Shown: positions 34,148 to 44,539 of the stretch, one piece after another
Position numbering within the stretch: the first letter of the stretch is position 1
Layout of the letters: every line of letters begins with the position of its first letter
Assembly: GCA_002917775.1 (NCBI GenBank)
Contig: KZ627149.1
Location: 599,689 to 663,688 of the forward strand
Direction of reading: 5' to 3'
DNA: 64,000 bases
DNA from: Glaciozyma antarctica PI12
Lineage: Eukaryota > Basidiomycota > Microbotryomycetes > Kriegeriales > Camptobasidiaceae
Notes under the pieces: model-generated
What the model saw: only the letters and a program-made list of their open reading frames with translations
The model's database searches: none
Told to the model about the DNA's origin: nothing
Translations under genes and position numbers: made by a program

Positions 34148-34406
34148 CGTCGGTCGATCCTGTTGAGTGTGGAGGGAGGCAAGAGCGCGGGGTCGAAGGA
34201 GCAGCGCCCAAGCCGAGCCGGCTTGGACCCGACGGAGCCACGGAACAGTTTCGACTTTTCGTGTGGCCTTTTTGCTGCCGTGGGTTACTGCCCAACACGC
34301 GCGTAACGACAGGCAAGAATCACCCAAGGCTGGGCCAGGTCACGCGTGAAGTAGTCGGCGAGAGAGAGGGGTAGCGAGATGCAGCGAGCGAGCCCATTCT
34401 CCGAAC
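34019..34406 (-). repeat. MCC promoter-presequence duplication, copy B (MCC beta)
   Basis: This is the counterpart of 30984-31374, about 3 kb away in the same orientation. It covers the promoter, leader and first 35 codons of MCC beta. The homology ends just inside each coding region, where the mature proteins (biotin carboxylase and carboxyltransferase) begin and share nothing. The 89-bp core is 34290-34378. Confidence 0.9.
34290..34378 (-). promoter_or_regulatory. Conserved upstream block of MCC beta
   Basis: The counterpart of 31258-31346, with one difference in 89 bases and the same 143-bp distance to its start codon. This is better conservation than the 142-bp leader between it and the ATG. 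Confidence 0.65.
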
Positions 34407-34612
34407 TTTTGGTCGTTGGTGACTTTGCAGCGCAGCCGCACGACCTGAAAGTGCTTCTGAAGGGGAGCTTTGGTCTGAAGGATCTGTGGGGAGGAGAAAC
34501 GAGCGAGTGTCCGGACTCCGACGCTACCCCGCTTAGGTGACTGTTTAATAAATTCGAGGATAATCGAATTTCGTCGCGTCGAGCGGGCTTGCTCTTCCAG
34601 CCACGAATCACG

Positions 34613-35970
34613 ATGAGTACACCACCAAGAAGGAAGCACGTAGCGCTTCTACCAAGCTGTAAGTCGGCTGCTGCCAGCCAGGACGCCCGCTGATCCGTCC
34701 CCACCAGCTCTGCTCCGTCGCCACAGCTCTCTCCTCAGCACTTCCTGCGCCTCCCCCATCCCCGAACTTGTGAGTCCGCACGGCGGCTCAAACGCCTTGA
34801 GCTAATGCAGAACAGTTGCCCCTTCCCTCTTTTTTCCCTACGAGCCCACAGGCGGCGAAGGCGACGCGCTTCTCGAAGTGCAAAAGGTCGCGCCGGACGC
34901 GGACAAGACGCGTTGCTGGTTCGTCGGCGACGAGATCCTCTCCGGTACGTCGTGTTATCTACCCAACACCCTGCTGACACGCTCAACGAACGTGCAGACG
35001 GCTCTCTCTTCCTCTTCACTCCCTTCGACCCACTCTTCCTCCTCCTCGCCCTCCTCTCCGGCCTACCATATCGCTTCGAAACCTACTCGGATCTCTGGGA
35101 AGCTGTCGCCCATCGCTCTTTTCCCTCCGCGGACTCTTTTGGGGAGAATCGCGAAGGCGAAGGCGCCGAGGACATCAAGCGGCTGGGAGCTCTGGCGTGT
35201 GTGAGGAAGAGGATGGAGGCGGTTTGCGATGTGCAAGGTGCGTTTATCCTTCGCACTCAACGCGAGAAGGATGCGGGAGCTAACAGGGCGGAGCAGTGTA
35301 CGACGGCGAACCTCGCTACTGCCTCTCTCCCTCGCTCGTCCAAGCTGCCCTGAAAGCGAAAGTTGCGCGCCTGACGGACGAGACGACCGGATTATTTGGA
35401 CCTTACGAGAAGGCGACGCTGGGAGAGATGGGAGCCGCGACGGAGGAGACGCCAAAGCCGTTTCCGACGGTTTCGCGTGCGGCGGGGAGGGATGGAGTGG
35501 GAGACGGTAGGGGGGTCGCAGAAGAAGTGCAGCGAGGTGCGTTCTTACTTTCTCCATGTTCTAGGAGGACGAAAAGCTGATTTCTGGATGCAGAAACGAG
35601 GGAGAAAGCGGCCCTGGGGATCCTTGCGAACTACCTTCCTCCAAGCATCCTCGCCGAGCTGATGACCTCTTACGCGTTCGTCTTCCATTTTCTCCTGCAT
35701 CGTCCAAGCTAATCCCCTTGCAGTTTTCCGGCTCTCGAAATCCATCTCTCCTCCCACACGACCTCCTCCGTCCTCTCCTCCACCTACCTCCCCGGCCGTA
35801 ATTCCTCCAACGCTGAAGCCGCTGAAGGAGGGAACGGGTTTGGCGCGGCAGCAGCGAAGGAGAAGAAGCGCAAGGCGGACGCGAAGGGCAGTCAAGGGGT
35901 GGAGGCGCTCAAGAAGGTCAACACGAAGGGGATGAAGAAGTTGACGAGCTTCTTTACTAAGAAGACTTGA
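34613..35970 (+). CDS. RNH202: Ribonuclease H2 subunit B
   Basis: A non-catalytic subunit of RNase H2, which removes ribonucleotides and RNA from nuclear DNA. Family marks: FLRLPHPRT, LFFPYEPTGGEGDALLEVQK, DKTRCWFVGDEIL, DGSLFLFTPFDPLFLLLALL, then VYDGEPRYCLSPSLVQAALK and a basic C-terminus ending NTKGMKKLTSFFTKKT with TGA 35968-35970. The end has the form of a PCNA-interacting (PIP-like) motif, as in human RNASEH2B. About five introns. The start is provisional: ATG 34613 gives MSTPPRRKHVALLPS, but the usual donor (gtaagt) after it does not keep frame with exon 2 (SAPSPQLSPQHFLRLP). A weaker donor 5 nt further on, or a base error, would reconcile them. Confidence 0.82.
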
Positions 35971-36143
35971 GGAGACGAGGGTGCAACCTTTTACATTACG
36001 CGTCGCTTTGCATACGAGAACTTGTACTTATTCGAGAAGAGCTTTGAGGTGTTCAAGCGGAGAGGGGTCGCGCGCGTGGCAGTCGGCGACCTCCCTCTTT
36101 CAGCCTCCTCCACGTCGACCTGGACAGCAGCCAGCCTTCAGCC

Positions 36144-37811
36144 ATGGCTTCAGCTGCTTTTACCGCTCCTTCCAGCGACCCAGCCACCGCCGCTGCCTCC
36201 CAGTACTCCGCCGCCCTCGCTGTTCAGACCGGCGCCCTCCCCGCCATCTCAACCTCTCTGGATCCTGAAACATGCCTCGCAGCCGGGAAAGCTCTCGCTG
36301 GACGCGTAGTAATCATCACCGGTGCGTCTCGCCATGCAGGAAGCGGGAAGGAGCTGACGAATCGTTCAAGGGGCTGCCAGCGGGTTTGGACGAGCGTACG
36401 CCCTCAAAGCGGCGTCGTTTGGGTGAGCGCTCTCTGCGTCGACGACGGGGATGAAGCTGAAGAGGATGGTAGGGCAAAGGTGGTATTGAGCGACTTGCAG
36501 CTTGGGCCGGTAGAGCAGCTCGTCAAGGAGATTCAAGGAGCTGGAGGGTGAGGAGTCGTCTGTCTCGCGACGCAGGGATGGAGCTGAGCTGACGTGCGTG
36601 CAGAAATGCTACTGCGTTCAAGTGCGACACCTCGAGCTGGGATGAGCAGGTCGCGATGTTTGTGCGTCTTGCTCGCCCTCGCTGCTCGTTCGCATGCTCA
36701 TTCCTTACTCGACAGAAACATGCGAGGAGAACGTATGGACACGTCGATGTCGTTTTCCCCAACGCTGGAGTTGGCGAGACTGGGGAGTGGCTCAAGGACC
36801 TCGAGACGCCTTCTGGAGACCCAGTCGTGCGTCCCATTCCTCTGCTTCGCCGACGGCTGCTGATACCGAGCAGAAACCGTCATTCCTTACGCTCGAGGTC
36901 AACCTGATTGGGGCTGCGTACAGTGCGTATTCCTAGAAGGTATCTGCGGCAACGATTAACCAGGAGAACAGCCACGAAGCTCGCCTTTTACCACCTGCGA
37001 CAGAATCCTTCGAAGCGCAAGAAGTCTATCGTCTTCATTGGCTCGATGTGTACGTCTCGACTTTCGCTTCTCATGCGGGTCGAGCTAAGCCCTTTATACC
37101 AGCCTCTTTCATCGGCATTCCTCAAGGGCCCGTCTACTCGATGGTCCGGCTTTCTCTCGCTGTTCTGCGAAACTCGCTAACCGATCGCTGGCAGACGAAG
37201 CACGGTATCCTCGGGCTCTTCCGAAGCGTCTACTACAACGGAGCGGCTGATGGAATCAAGTTAGTCTTCTCCCTCTTCTCTCAACCTGCCCTGACCCTGG
37301 CTTCGCAGCACAAACATCGTCTGCCCCTGGTTCACCGACACTGGAATCCTGGCACCCATGACTCGTCTCGCCGTCCTCGGACTTCCTCTTTGCAAGATCG
37401 AGGACGTCGTCGCCGCCGTTCTCCGGTGCTCGGCCGACGAGGCGTTCAGCGGGAATACGCTTTCAATCGATGCGAAGTGCGGCCTTTCGCCCTCTGGTTC
37501 GCTACATCGTGACTGACGAATGTGCAGAAGTATTCTGTGCATCCCTTTCGAGGCGTTTGGAGCTGGAACGGAGGGATACTACGCCGCTTTCGGAGAGCGC
37601 GCTATCTTCTCCATCAAGTTCGTCCCTTCCGCTCACACAGATCGCGTCGCTCATTAACTTTCACAGCCTGGAGCGAACTCTCAAGGACGTCGGACTGCTC
37701 CTGCGTCAGACGGCGCGATACTGGATGAAGGGGAAGAAGACGCAAGTGCTCCTGCTGGGGACGATGTTCGTGCTGCTGAGGCTCAAGTGGGGGAAGTCAG
37801 GCGGGCCGTAG
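36144..37811 (+). CDS. Short-chain dehydrogenase/reductase with C-terminal membrane anchor
   Basis: A classical-type SDR oxidoreductase. From ATG 36144 an Ala/Ser-rich N-terminus leads to the Rossmann nucleotide-binding loop VVIITGAASGFGRAYALKAA. An intron sits inside this loop and ends at ttcaag, which gives the perfect TGxxxGxG pattern. It continues with AKVVLSDLQLGPVEQLVKEI, the VDVVFPNAGVGETGEW (NAG) motif, a serine strand (IVFIGSMSSF), and the catalytic YSMTK tyrosine/lysine pair. A late intron-rich part reads EGYYAAFGERAIFS, then LLRQTARYWMKGKKTQVLLL and a hydrophobic stretch (GTMFVLLRLKW), ending GKSGGP at TAG 37809-37811. The terminal hydrophobic segment suggests anchoring to the ER or lipid droplets. 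The substrate is unknown; 15-PGDH-like enzymes are the nearest match I can suggest. Confidence 0.85.
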
Positions 37812-37840
37812 AGTGTTACGGGACTCTATTATCTATGTGA

Positions 37841-39536
37841 TTTAGACCAGCGAGAAGCCCTCTGAGAGGACTGCGAGAAGACCTACTGCGAGAAGACCTC
37901 AGGCGAGCTGAACTCAAAGTCGCAAACCCCCTTGCCCTCCTCCCACCACCCTCCCCCTCTGCAACAGCTGCGCTGGGTTACTCCACCGACTTGTTTCTGG
38001 ACCAAGAGCAGGCGGAGGCGTTCGCCTGCTCCATCTGTCAAGAGGTGAGGAGATTCCTCCCTCTCCTCCGCCTTGTTTACTCACTACGTCACGACGTCGT
38101 CCAGGTTCTACAGCAACCGTACCACGTCGGCGACACAGCAGACCACGTCTTCTGCCACAGGTGAGCTTATCCTTACCGCCCAAAGCACCAGGCTAACACG
38201 TCCCCAGCTGCCTTCAAGCGCACATCGGTTCCTCTGGAGCGGGAAGGAACGCGCTTTGCCCGCTCTGTCGCGCGACGATACGACCCGACCAGCTACGCGC
38301 AGGGACCTTCATCAAGAGACAGATCGACCGGCTTCGCGTGCGGTGCGAGGCAGAGGAATGCAGCTGGACTGGCACGCTGGCAGACTCGAGCGCTCATGAG
38401 GGAGCTGTGAGTGCGTTGTGGCAGGGGAGGGAGGGAAGCTGAAGATGCGGCTGCAGTGCCAATACCGGAGGATGGACTGCCCGAATAGGACGGCACATGG
38501 GGCGGTCTGCGAGTGGGAGGGTACGCAGGCGAAGCTCGAGGAGCATCTGGAGAGCTGTGGAGGAACGACGGTGGCTTGTCCTCGGCCAGCTTGTGGGGTT
38601 TCTCTTGCTCGGCGGCAGCTGGTTGGGCACGAAAAGACGTGCGAGGGCTTTCGGTGAGTTCGTGCTTGGGGTGGGAGGAATGCTAGCTGACCGCGACGCG
38701 CCCGCAGATGCCACTACTTCTCCGTCGACGACTGCCCTTTCGTTGGACGTCGTGCAGCTGCGAGAACTCACGAAGATTACTGTAGAGGGCTGCATGAATC
38801 TCTGGCTTCTGTTCCGCGACTAGAGCAGGAGCTGGAGCAGGAGCGAAGCGAGCGCGAGGCTCTCGAAGCTCGTTTGCGGATCCTCGAGAGTGAGCCACAC
38901 CTTCCACCTCTTGTCCATGTACTAACACACTCTGCAAAAGATTCTCAAGACGTTCACCGCGGTTCTCGCACCTCCGACGCCACGAATTCCGTCCTCCCAA
39001 CACGTCCTGCGAAAGCCGCCTCCTCTTCGCCTCTCCCATCTTCACCTCCACCAGCACCTCCCGCCGAGAGAACCTTCAACCTCACTTCAAGCTCCTTCAG
39101 TCTCGGCTCCTTGCCCTTCTTCAGTCGCAGAGGAGCAACCGACAACCCCAAGCCCTCCACCAGCGTCGCAACGACTCTTCCCCCTCCCGTTTCCGACGTA
39201 CCTATGACCTCCGTACCACCGCCAGCATCCGAAGCTCCCACGCCTTTCTACCCCCTCTGCACCACCACCACCTCCCCCGCCATCCCCCCAACAATCCGTC
39301 CCTTCGACCTTACCCCCTCCACCCACCCACCCTCCTTCTCCACCGCTCCTCCCAAACTCCCTCCCTTCGGAAGCCTAGCAAGCTTCTCCCCCCTCCCCAG
39401 CGGACGTCCATTTAACCTCACCGGAGCTCCCATCCCTCCCGTCGTCGAAAGTGGACGACCGTTCAACCTTACTGCTGAGACGAGTCGTCGTCGACCACGT
39501 CCTCGAGCGACGGAGTGGAGCGACGGAGGAGGATGA
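37841..39536 (+). CDS. RING / TRAF-type zinc-finger protein (E3 ligase-like), start not found
   Basis: The RING finger reads FACSICQEV ... HVFCHSCLQAHIG ... ALCPLCRATI. It is followed by cysteine-rich TRAF-type fingers (LRVRCEAEECSWTGTLADSS; LQCQYRRMDCPNRTAHG; HLESCGGTTVACPRPACGVS; HYFSVDDCPFVGRRAAAR), a short coiled coil (PRLEQELEQERSEREALEAR) and a Pro/Ser/Thr-rich tail with four PFNLT-type repeats (TFNLTSS, PFDLT, PFNLTG, PFNLTA). It ends EWSDGGG at TGA 39534-39536. The open frame upstream of the RING extends back to TGA 37838-37840 without any ATG. So either a near-cognate start, an unseen 5' exon or a sequence error hides the start. The role as a ubiquitin ligase is a family inference. 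Confidence 0.72.
37870..37899 (+). repeat. 15-bp tandem repeat at the 5' end of the RING/TRAF gene
   Basis: ACTGCGAGAAGACCT occurs twice in direct succession (37870-37884, 37885-37899). Read in the RING frame it gives LREDLLREDL. It lies in the region where the start codon of the downstream gene should be. Confidence 0.85.
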
Positions 39537-39799
39537 GGACTTGAGGACTTGGGAAAAGTGAGAAAATAAGAGGCCTAGGTTTGATGGGGCGTATCCGAGG
39601 GTGAGTGGTTTCATTGGAGCGAGAGGGCGGCGAGCTGATCCTGCTTCTGCGAGCAGGAGTGGACTGCGAGCGGGTAGAGCGAGGGAAGCAGTCATGGAGA
39701 GCGGCAATGGAGTCCCCAAGCCAGCTCGAGCGAACAACAATGATCGTGTGGTCTATTCCATTGCCCCTCGAGAGCGTGTATAATCCTCCAGATCCTCCC

Positions 39800-41149
39800 T
39801 TAAAGCGTCTTGACTCCGACGGCGGCTCCGCTGACCTTGCTGTAGTAAATAAGGGCGAGAACGACGTAGGCCTCCAGGGCGTCCTTGATTCCGAAGAGGA
39901 GAGCCTGCGAAAGCACCGCCTTGGTGATCTGCGCCTGCATGCCCTGCGTTCCAGATGGGTTAGCGAGCGTTCGTCACGAGGAATGAGGAAGAACGCACCT
40001 GGTACCAGCCTGCGAATCCCTTCTCCTTGTACGTCTGAGTGAGGACGTCGATCGCTCCCGAGTATCGCTCCTTCTTCGACGCCGCGACGGCGTTTCCAGC
40101 TGCGTCGATAGCGGCAGGCGTGTCGTCGGTGTACTTGGCTTGAAGACGAGTCTTGGCCATAATGTAGGGGTAGGTGACCTGCGGAGCGCGTGTTCGTTAG
40201 CTTCGAGCGGAGAGAGAGCTAGCGGAGCGACTCACGACCGTCGCCATCGTCTTGCTGAGCGCACCGAGGACGAACGCCTTGCCGGGAGTCATCTTCTCTC
40301 CATCCTTGAGCACGGCCGTCTTGAGCCTCTCGAACATGCCGTACGTGATGGCGGGGTTGACGGTAAGGACGAGACTCGGCTTGAGTCCGCGCCAAAGTCC
40401 AGTGATGCCGTCGTCGGCGAGGATCGACTTGAGCGTCGCGAGGAACGAGATGCTCTTGTCGGCCAGCTGCTGACGCGTCGCGATCACCGACACGGGGATC
40501 GTGAAGAGTTGAGCGAACGCGGCGGCCAACGCGCCAAGTGCGAGCTCGGTGAGAGTGTTGAGGGAGGCGTTGGGGAGGGTGGGGAAGAAGCGCTTGACGT
40601 AGGTTCGGCGCACGATCGTGTACCAGTAGAAGTAGGCGCTGGAGAGAGCGTAGTGTTAGCTCGCTGAGTCCATCCTTGAGCGCGCGATATCGCATGAAAG
40701 GGCCACTCACAACTGCATGCTGAACGTGTTGAGCATGCTGGCGCCAAAGCCACGGTACAGTCCTGCGACACCCTGCTCCTTGAGGATCTTGAAGAGCATA
40801 CGCCTGGCTCCAGAGCCTTTGGCGAGAGTGAGCTGCCGGGGAGCTCCGGGTCGCTTGAGGGAAGAGGGGGTGGCCGAATCGGCCGACGCGGTGGGAGTCT
40901 GCACCTCGGTTTGAATGCGAGTCTTGATGCTGTAGAAGTCGTGGGTTAGCTGGGGAAAGTCGGGGAACAGCGGGGGCCGGGGACGAACGTGTCGAGAGGG
41001 TAACTGCGATAGAGGATGGTCAGCCGGTGACCAAGATGAAGCGCCAGTGAGGGCGAGGGAGAGGAAACGCACATGACAGAGTTACTGACAACGCCTCCTA
41101 CTGCGCCAGCAAAGGCCATTCCGAAGGGAGAGAGCAAGCTTTTGCTCAT
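39800..41149 (-). CDS. Mitochondrial-carrier-family transporter, peroxisomal PMP47/ANT1 type
   Basis: A six-helix SLC25-family carrier. From ATG 41147-41149: MSKSLLSPFGMAFAGAVGGV, then the first repeat with YPLDT and IKTRIQTE; GAGASML-type helix sequence (GLYRGFGASMLNTFSMQ); second repeat with LGALAAAFAQLFTIPVSVIA, TRQQLA; then GITGLWRGLKPSLVLTVNPA. The third repeat has TYPYIMAKTRLQAKY and ends GVKTL at TAA 39800-39802. TIPVSVIATRQQ, in place of a standard PxD/E-x-x-K/R motif in repeat two, is typical of the peroxisomal adenine-nucleotide carriers (Candida PMP47, yeast Ant1, human SLC25A17). Those supply ATP for acyl-CoA activation in peroxisomes. A peroxisomal location is inferred from this likeness only. 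Confidence 0.8.
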
Positions 41150-41459
41150 GGTTTGACCGAGAGGCTGGGGTAAAGTAAGCGGGGGAGGCGGGGGAAAGGG
41201 CGACGACTGGGCGTGGCGAGCTGGCTGCTGGGGCTGAGCTGGAGGCTGAGCTGGAGGAGAAGTGCTGCTTTTTGGCGTGGTAGACGAAGAGGACCAAGGA
41301 ACGACTTGAGGACGAATCTCGTCAAGTTGGGACCGCCGGCTCTGTGCGCGAATCTGCGCCGGCTCCTCATCTCTACCCGAGGAATCTCCTAATCTCTCTC
41401 GCTGTGAGCTGGGGCAGCCGTTGATAGTCTTAAACAGCAGGAAACGTTGCACATTTTCA

Positions 41460-42833
41460 TCATCTCGCCTCGACCTCGCCCAGATAGATAACACCCACAA
41501 CACCCTCGAGCTCGCGACGACTGGTTCGCGAGGACTCCAGTCCGTCGCAATCACCGTTCCCGTGTGTCCAGGAAGCTGGATACGCGTGTTAGCACGTTCG
41601 AAAGGCGTCGCTCAATGCCGTAGCGACTCACCTTGTAGCGTATCTCCCCGGTAGACGCATCCCACACCGTCAAAGCGCGGTCGGCACCTCCAATCGCGAC
41701 CATCGACCCTCCTCCAGCGACCTGCGTCGAGTGCTTGCTCCACGACGCCTTCCGCAAGAGTCCCTCAAAGCCAGCCGGTGCGCCGTAGAAGCTCCGAATC
41801 AGGCGAGGGTGGAGTGCCGGATTGGCGGTGTTGAGAGTCGGAGCGAAGGGCTGGACGGACCAGATGTGAAGGACGGAATCCATCGAAGAGGTGAGGAGTT
41901 GGGAGGAAGTGGGGCAGAGGGAGAGGGAAGTGATGGTGTCGGTGTGGCCGCGGAGGGTGTAAGAGATGGCGTGTTGGGAGAGGGAGAAGACGTGCACGTC
42001 GTTGTCGACGCCGCCGATGTAGATGGACTGCCCATCCTCGGACCACTTGACCTGATGATCGAGCACTTGGTCAGCTGCAGTCCCAGCTTTAGCGCAGAGA
42101 AGAGAGAGACGCGCACGGTCGTGATAGGATAGCCCAGCTCCACCACCTCGACCTCCTCCTTCGCCTCGGCCGACCAAACCCTCACCGTCCCGTCGTCGCT
42201 CCCAGTTACGATCAACCCCTTCCCTGCTCCACCATGCTGCACGTCCACGCTGTTCACGATGCCCCGGTGTCCTCGGAAGCGACGAATGACCTCGCCCGAC
42301 TTGAGGTTGTAGAGGAAGACGGTGTGGTCGGTGCAGCCAACAACGAGAGTCGTATTGCTGGCGTACGCAAGGGAGGTGGGAGTGCCCTTGGGAAGTCGAA
42401 TGATGCCGTAGCTGAAGGGGAGGGAAGAACAGCACCGTCAGCTCCCTCGTCCCCCACGCGTCCTCCCACCGCAGGAGCACCGCACTCACTTCTCGCAGGC
42501 GCCGTAAACCTTCCATAGCAGGACCGTCTTGTCCGCACTCGCGCTGGCAATGCTCTCTCCGTCGGGAGAGAACTTGAGATCCAACACCTCGCCGCGGTGG
42601 CCCTGTCAACACCCAGTCAGCCCCAATCCTGCCCTCCACAAAGCTTCTCCACGTACCTGCAAGCACATGATGGGCGCCTGGAGACCTGAAGTACGCCGGA
42701 TCGTCTGGATCAGAGCGCCCTTGTTCGCGCTGTTTCCGTCACTCGCGACGACGATTTGTTGCAACGCCGGATCGTCCTCCACACGAGCACGCTTGATGAG
42801 CGACGAAGACTCGCTTCCTGGGCGTTTTGACAT
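41460..42833 (-). CDS. SNRNP40: U5 snRNP 40-kDa WD40 protein
   Basis: A WD40 propeller protein of the spliceosomal U5 snRNP. Minus strand from ATG 42831-42833: MSKRPGSESSSLIKRARVED, RTSGLQAPIMCLQ, then WD repeats beginning GHRGEVLDLKFSPDGESIAS, ASADKTVLLWKVYG, GVDNDVHVFSLSQHAISYTL, RGHTDTITSLSLCPTSSQLL and LPGHTGTVIATDWSPREPVV. The N-terminal KR-rich lead followed by APIM-L-GH is characteristic of U5-40K. The last repeat runs ASSRVLWVLSI in the long frame, but a neighbouring frame gives VIYLGEVEAR with TGA 41460-41462, the expected family ending. A one-base slip near 41,500-41,510 is likely. It diverges from an unknown gene over 169 bp. Confidence 0.87.
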
Positions 42834-43002
42834 GGCGGCGGCGAGGGGAGGGGAGGAGCAGCTGCTGGACGACGACGGCGAAACGAGGTTCTCTCGACGG
42901 TTTCTGCCCTACTTTCAATTTTTGCCTCGGCGGTTCTGCCCCAGGCGACGCCCCTAGCTCAGCTCCCTCTCCTTCCTCCTCTCGTTCAACCCTCTCTCCA
43001 GA

Positions 43003-44370
43003 TGGCTCCACCAGCTCTTCATCCAATTGTGATTCCTCCGATCGTGGCCAGTCAGTTCACCTGCTTTGGTGAAGGCTTGCTGTTCGACGGGCACGCGCGC
43101 GAGAGTCCAGCAGCGTTGAGGGACTTGCTGCTACCCAAGGGGTCGAAGAACGGCCTGGCGGACAGGGACAGACCCAAGTCGTGGTGGCGAGGTGCCTTCC
43201 CCGAATCCTGTTCAGCAGAAGGGACGCCAGCTGACGTTGTTGAACGACTAGGTCAATGCGCGTTCTACGGTCTCCCAACTCCTTCCAGCGCGACGATCAG
43301 TACTCTGCGCGGACCGTTAGAGGATCGTCTGCGTGCGAACTCGCTCGCTTTTTGCTCTCGGAGACGTCGAGCATAAGGCCGCCACCGATTTCCGGAAGCT
43401 GAATTCGAAGGTCCGGGAGGCGACGACGGGAGCTGCGGCGCCCAAGGCAAAGGCGGTGAAGGCGGCGAAAGCACCGGTGGAGAAGAAGGCGATAGCGCCT
43501 CCGAAGGCTGCGAAGGTCGCCTCGACGAGTTCGAAAGCTCCCATCGCCAAAGCTCCCGCCAAAGCTCCTGCGAAAGCTCCCGCCCTCCCCAAACCTCCCA
43601 CCGCCAAAGCTCCTGCCGTCAAGAAGCCTCCAGCTAATCCGAAGCGGAAGGCCAAATTCGACTTCCTCACGGAGACGAAGCCGAAGAAGGTTGCGAAGCG
43701 AGCTCCCGCCAACGCCGTCGCAGGACCCTCTACCTCCTCCCTCTCCATTCCCGCCTCACCCTCCACTTCAACCACCAAACCCAAGCTCCCCAAATCCCCC
43801 TCGAAGCCCGCCCCTCCCCTTCCCTACTCCAGCGACCAAATCTCCGTCGGAGGACTCTGGCGCCTCGACTGCCCCATGATGTCGGACCAGTACTCTCAGC
43901 ACAGCGATCCCTTCCACTTTGTCCTCCGCCAACCTCGTTTCGACGGATTTTTCGAAGGCTCCTTCTCCCTCGGCCTCTTCTTCGGCGCCCTTCGCTCGGT
44001 CCCAGGTCCAGGAACGACGAACGTCGTAGGACAGGGAACGAAGCAGGCGACGTACGTCCATTTTGAATGGCAAGGGCGGGAGGTGAATACTGCCATCTCG
44101 CGAGGGGAGGGGTGGATCCGTTTCTTTGCGACGGGGACGGGGCCGCAGGGAACGACGCTTAAGGGGGTGTTGGACGGGGAGTTTGGGCCGTTCGAGTTTG
44201 AGGGAAGGAGGGATGTAGCGGCGGGGTGGCTGGAGGTGACGGAGGGGATGGAGTGGTGGAATTTCTCGCAGGCGAGGTACGATTGGGACGAGAAGGCGAG
44301 GTGGGGAGGGAGGGGGAGCTGCTATCCTGGTTCGGACAATGGGGAGTCTTGCGTAGTAGCGCCTTGGTGA
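43003..44370 (+). CDS. Uncharacterised protein with Ala/Lys/Pro-repeat linker
   Basis: Not recognised. The N-terminal part (ATG 43003) reads MAPPALHPIVIPPIVASQFT, then one intron, CAFYGLPTPSSATISTLRG and a helical segment. The middle is a low-complexity linker of repeated APAKAPAKAP/APKA units, a basic patch (NPKRKAKFDFLTETKPKK), and Ser/Pro runs. The C-terminal part looks folded: ISVGGLWRLDCPMMSDQYSQ, FHFVLRQPRFDGFFEGSFSL, FGPFEFEGRRDVAAGWLEVT, ending ESCVVAPW at TGA 44368-44370. The N-terminal frame breaks at a T5 run (43349-43353). With one T fewer it would run ANSLAFALGDVEHKAATD into the rest. The basic patch could be a nuclear signal; no function is proposed. Confidence 0.62.
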
Positions 44371-44539
44371 TTCGTGCTCAGCGTTCGTATTCGGTTTAGC
44401 ACTGCAAATTCAGTTGGACAATCAGCAAGGAAGGGGAGAAAGGAAGCGAACGTAAGTGAAGAGGGGTCGACTTGGGCGCCGGCCCTCTTCCTCCTCCCAA
44501 ACGCTTCAACCTGCAAGTCGCCCTACAGCCCAGCTCACC

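Noticed and set aside
36900-37200. Alternative reading of the SDR gene as two separate genes
   Set aside because: The catalytic YSMTK and the NAG motif join through normal short introns in one frame series.
40140-40667. 175-codon plus-strand frame opposite the carrier gene
   Set aside because: Antisense to exons with clear carrier motifs; repetitive Glu/Arg composition without a fold.
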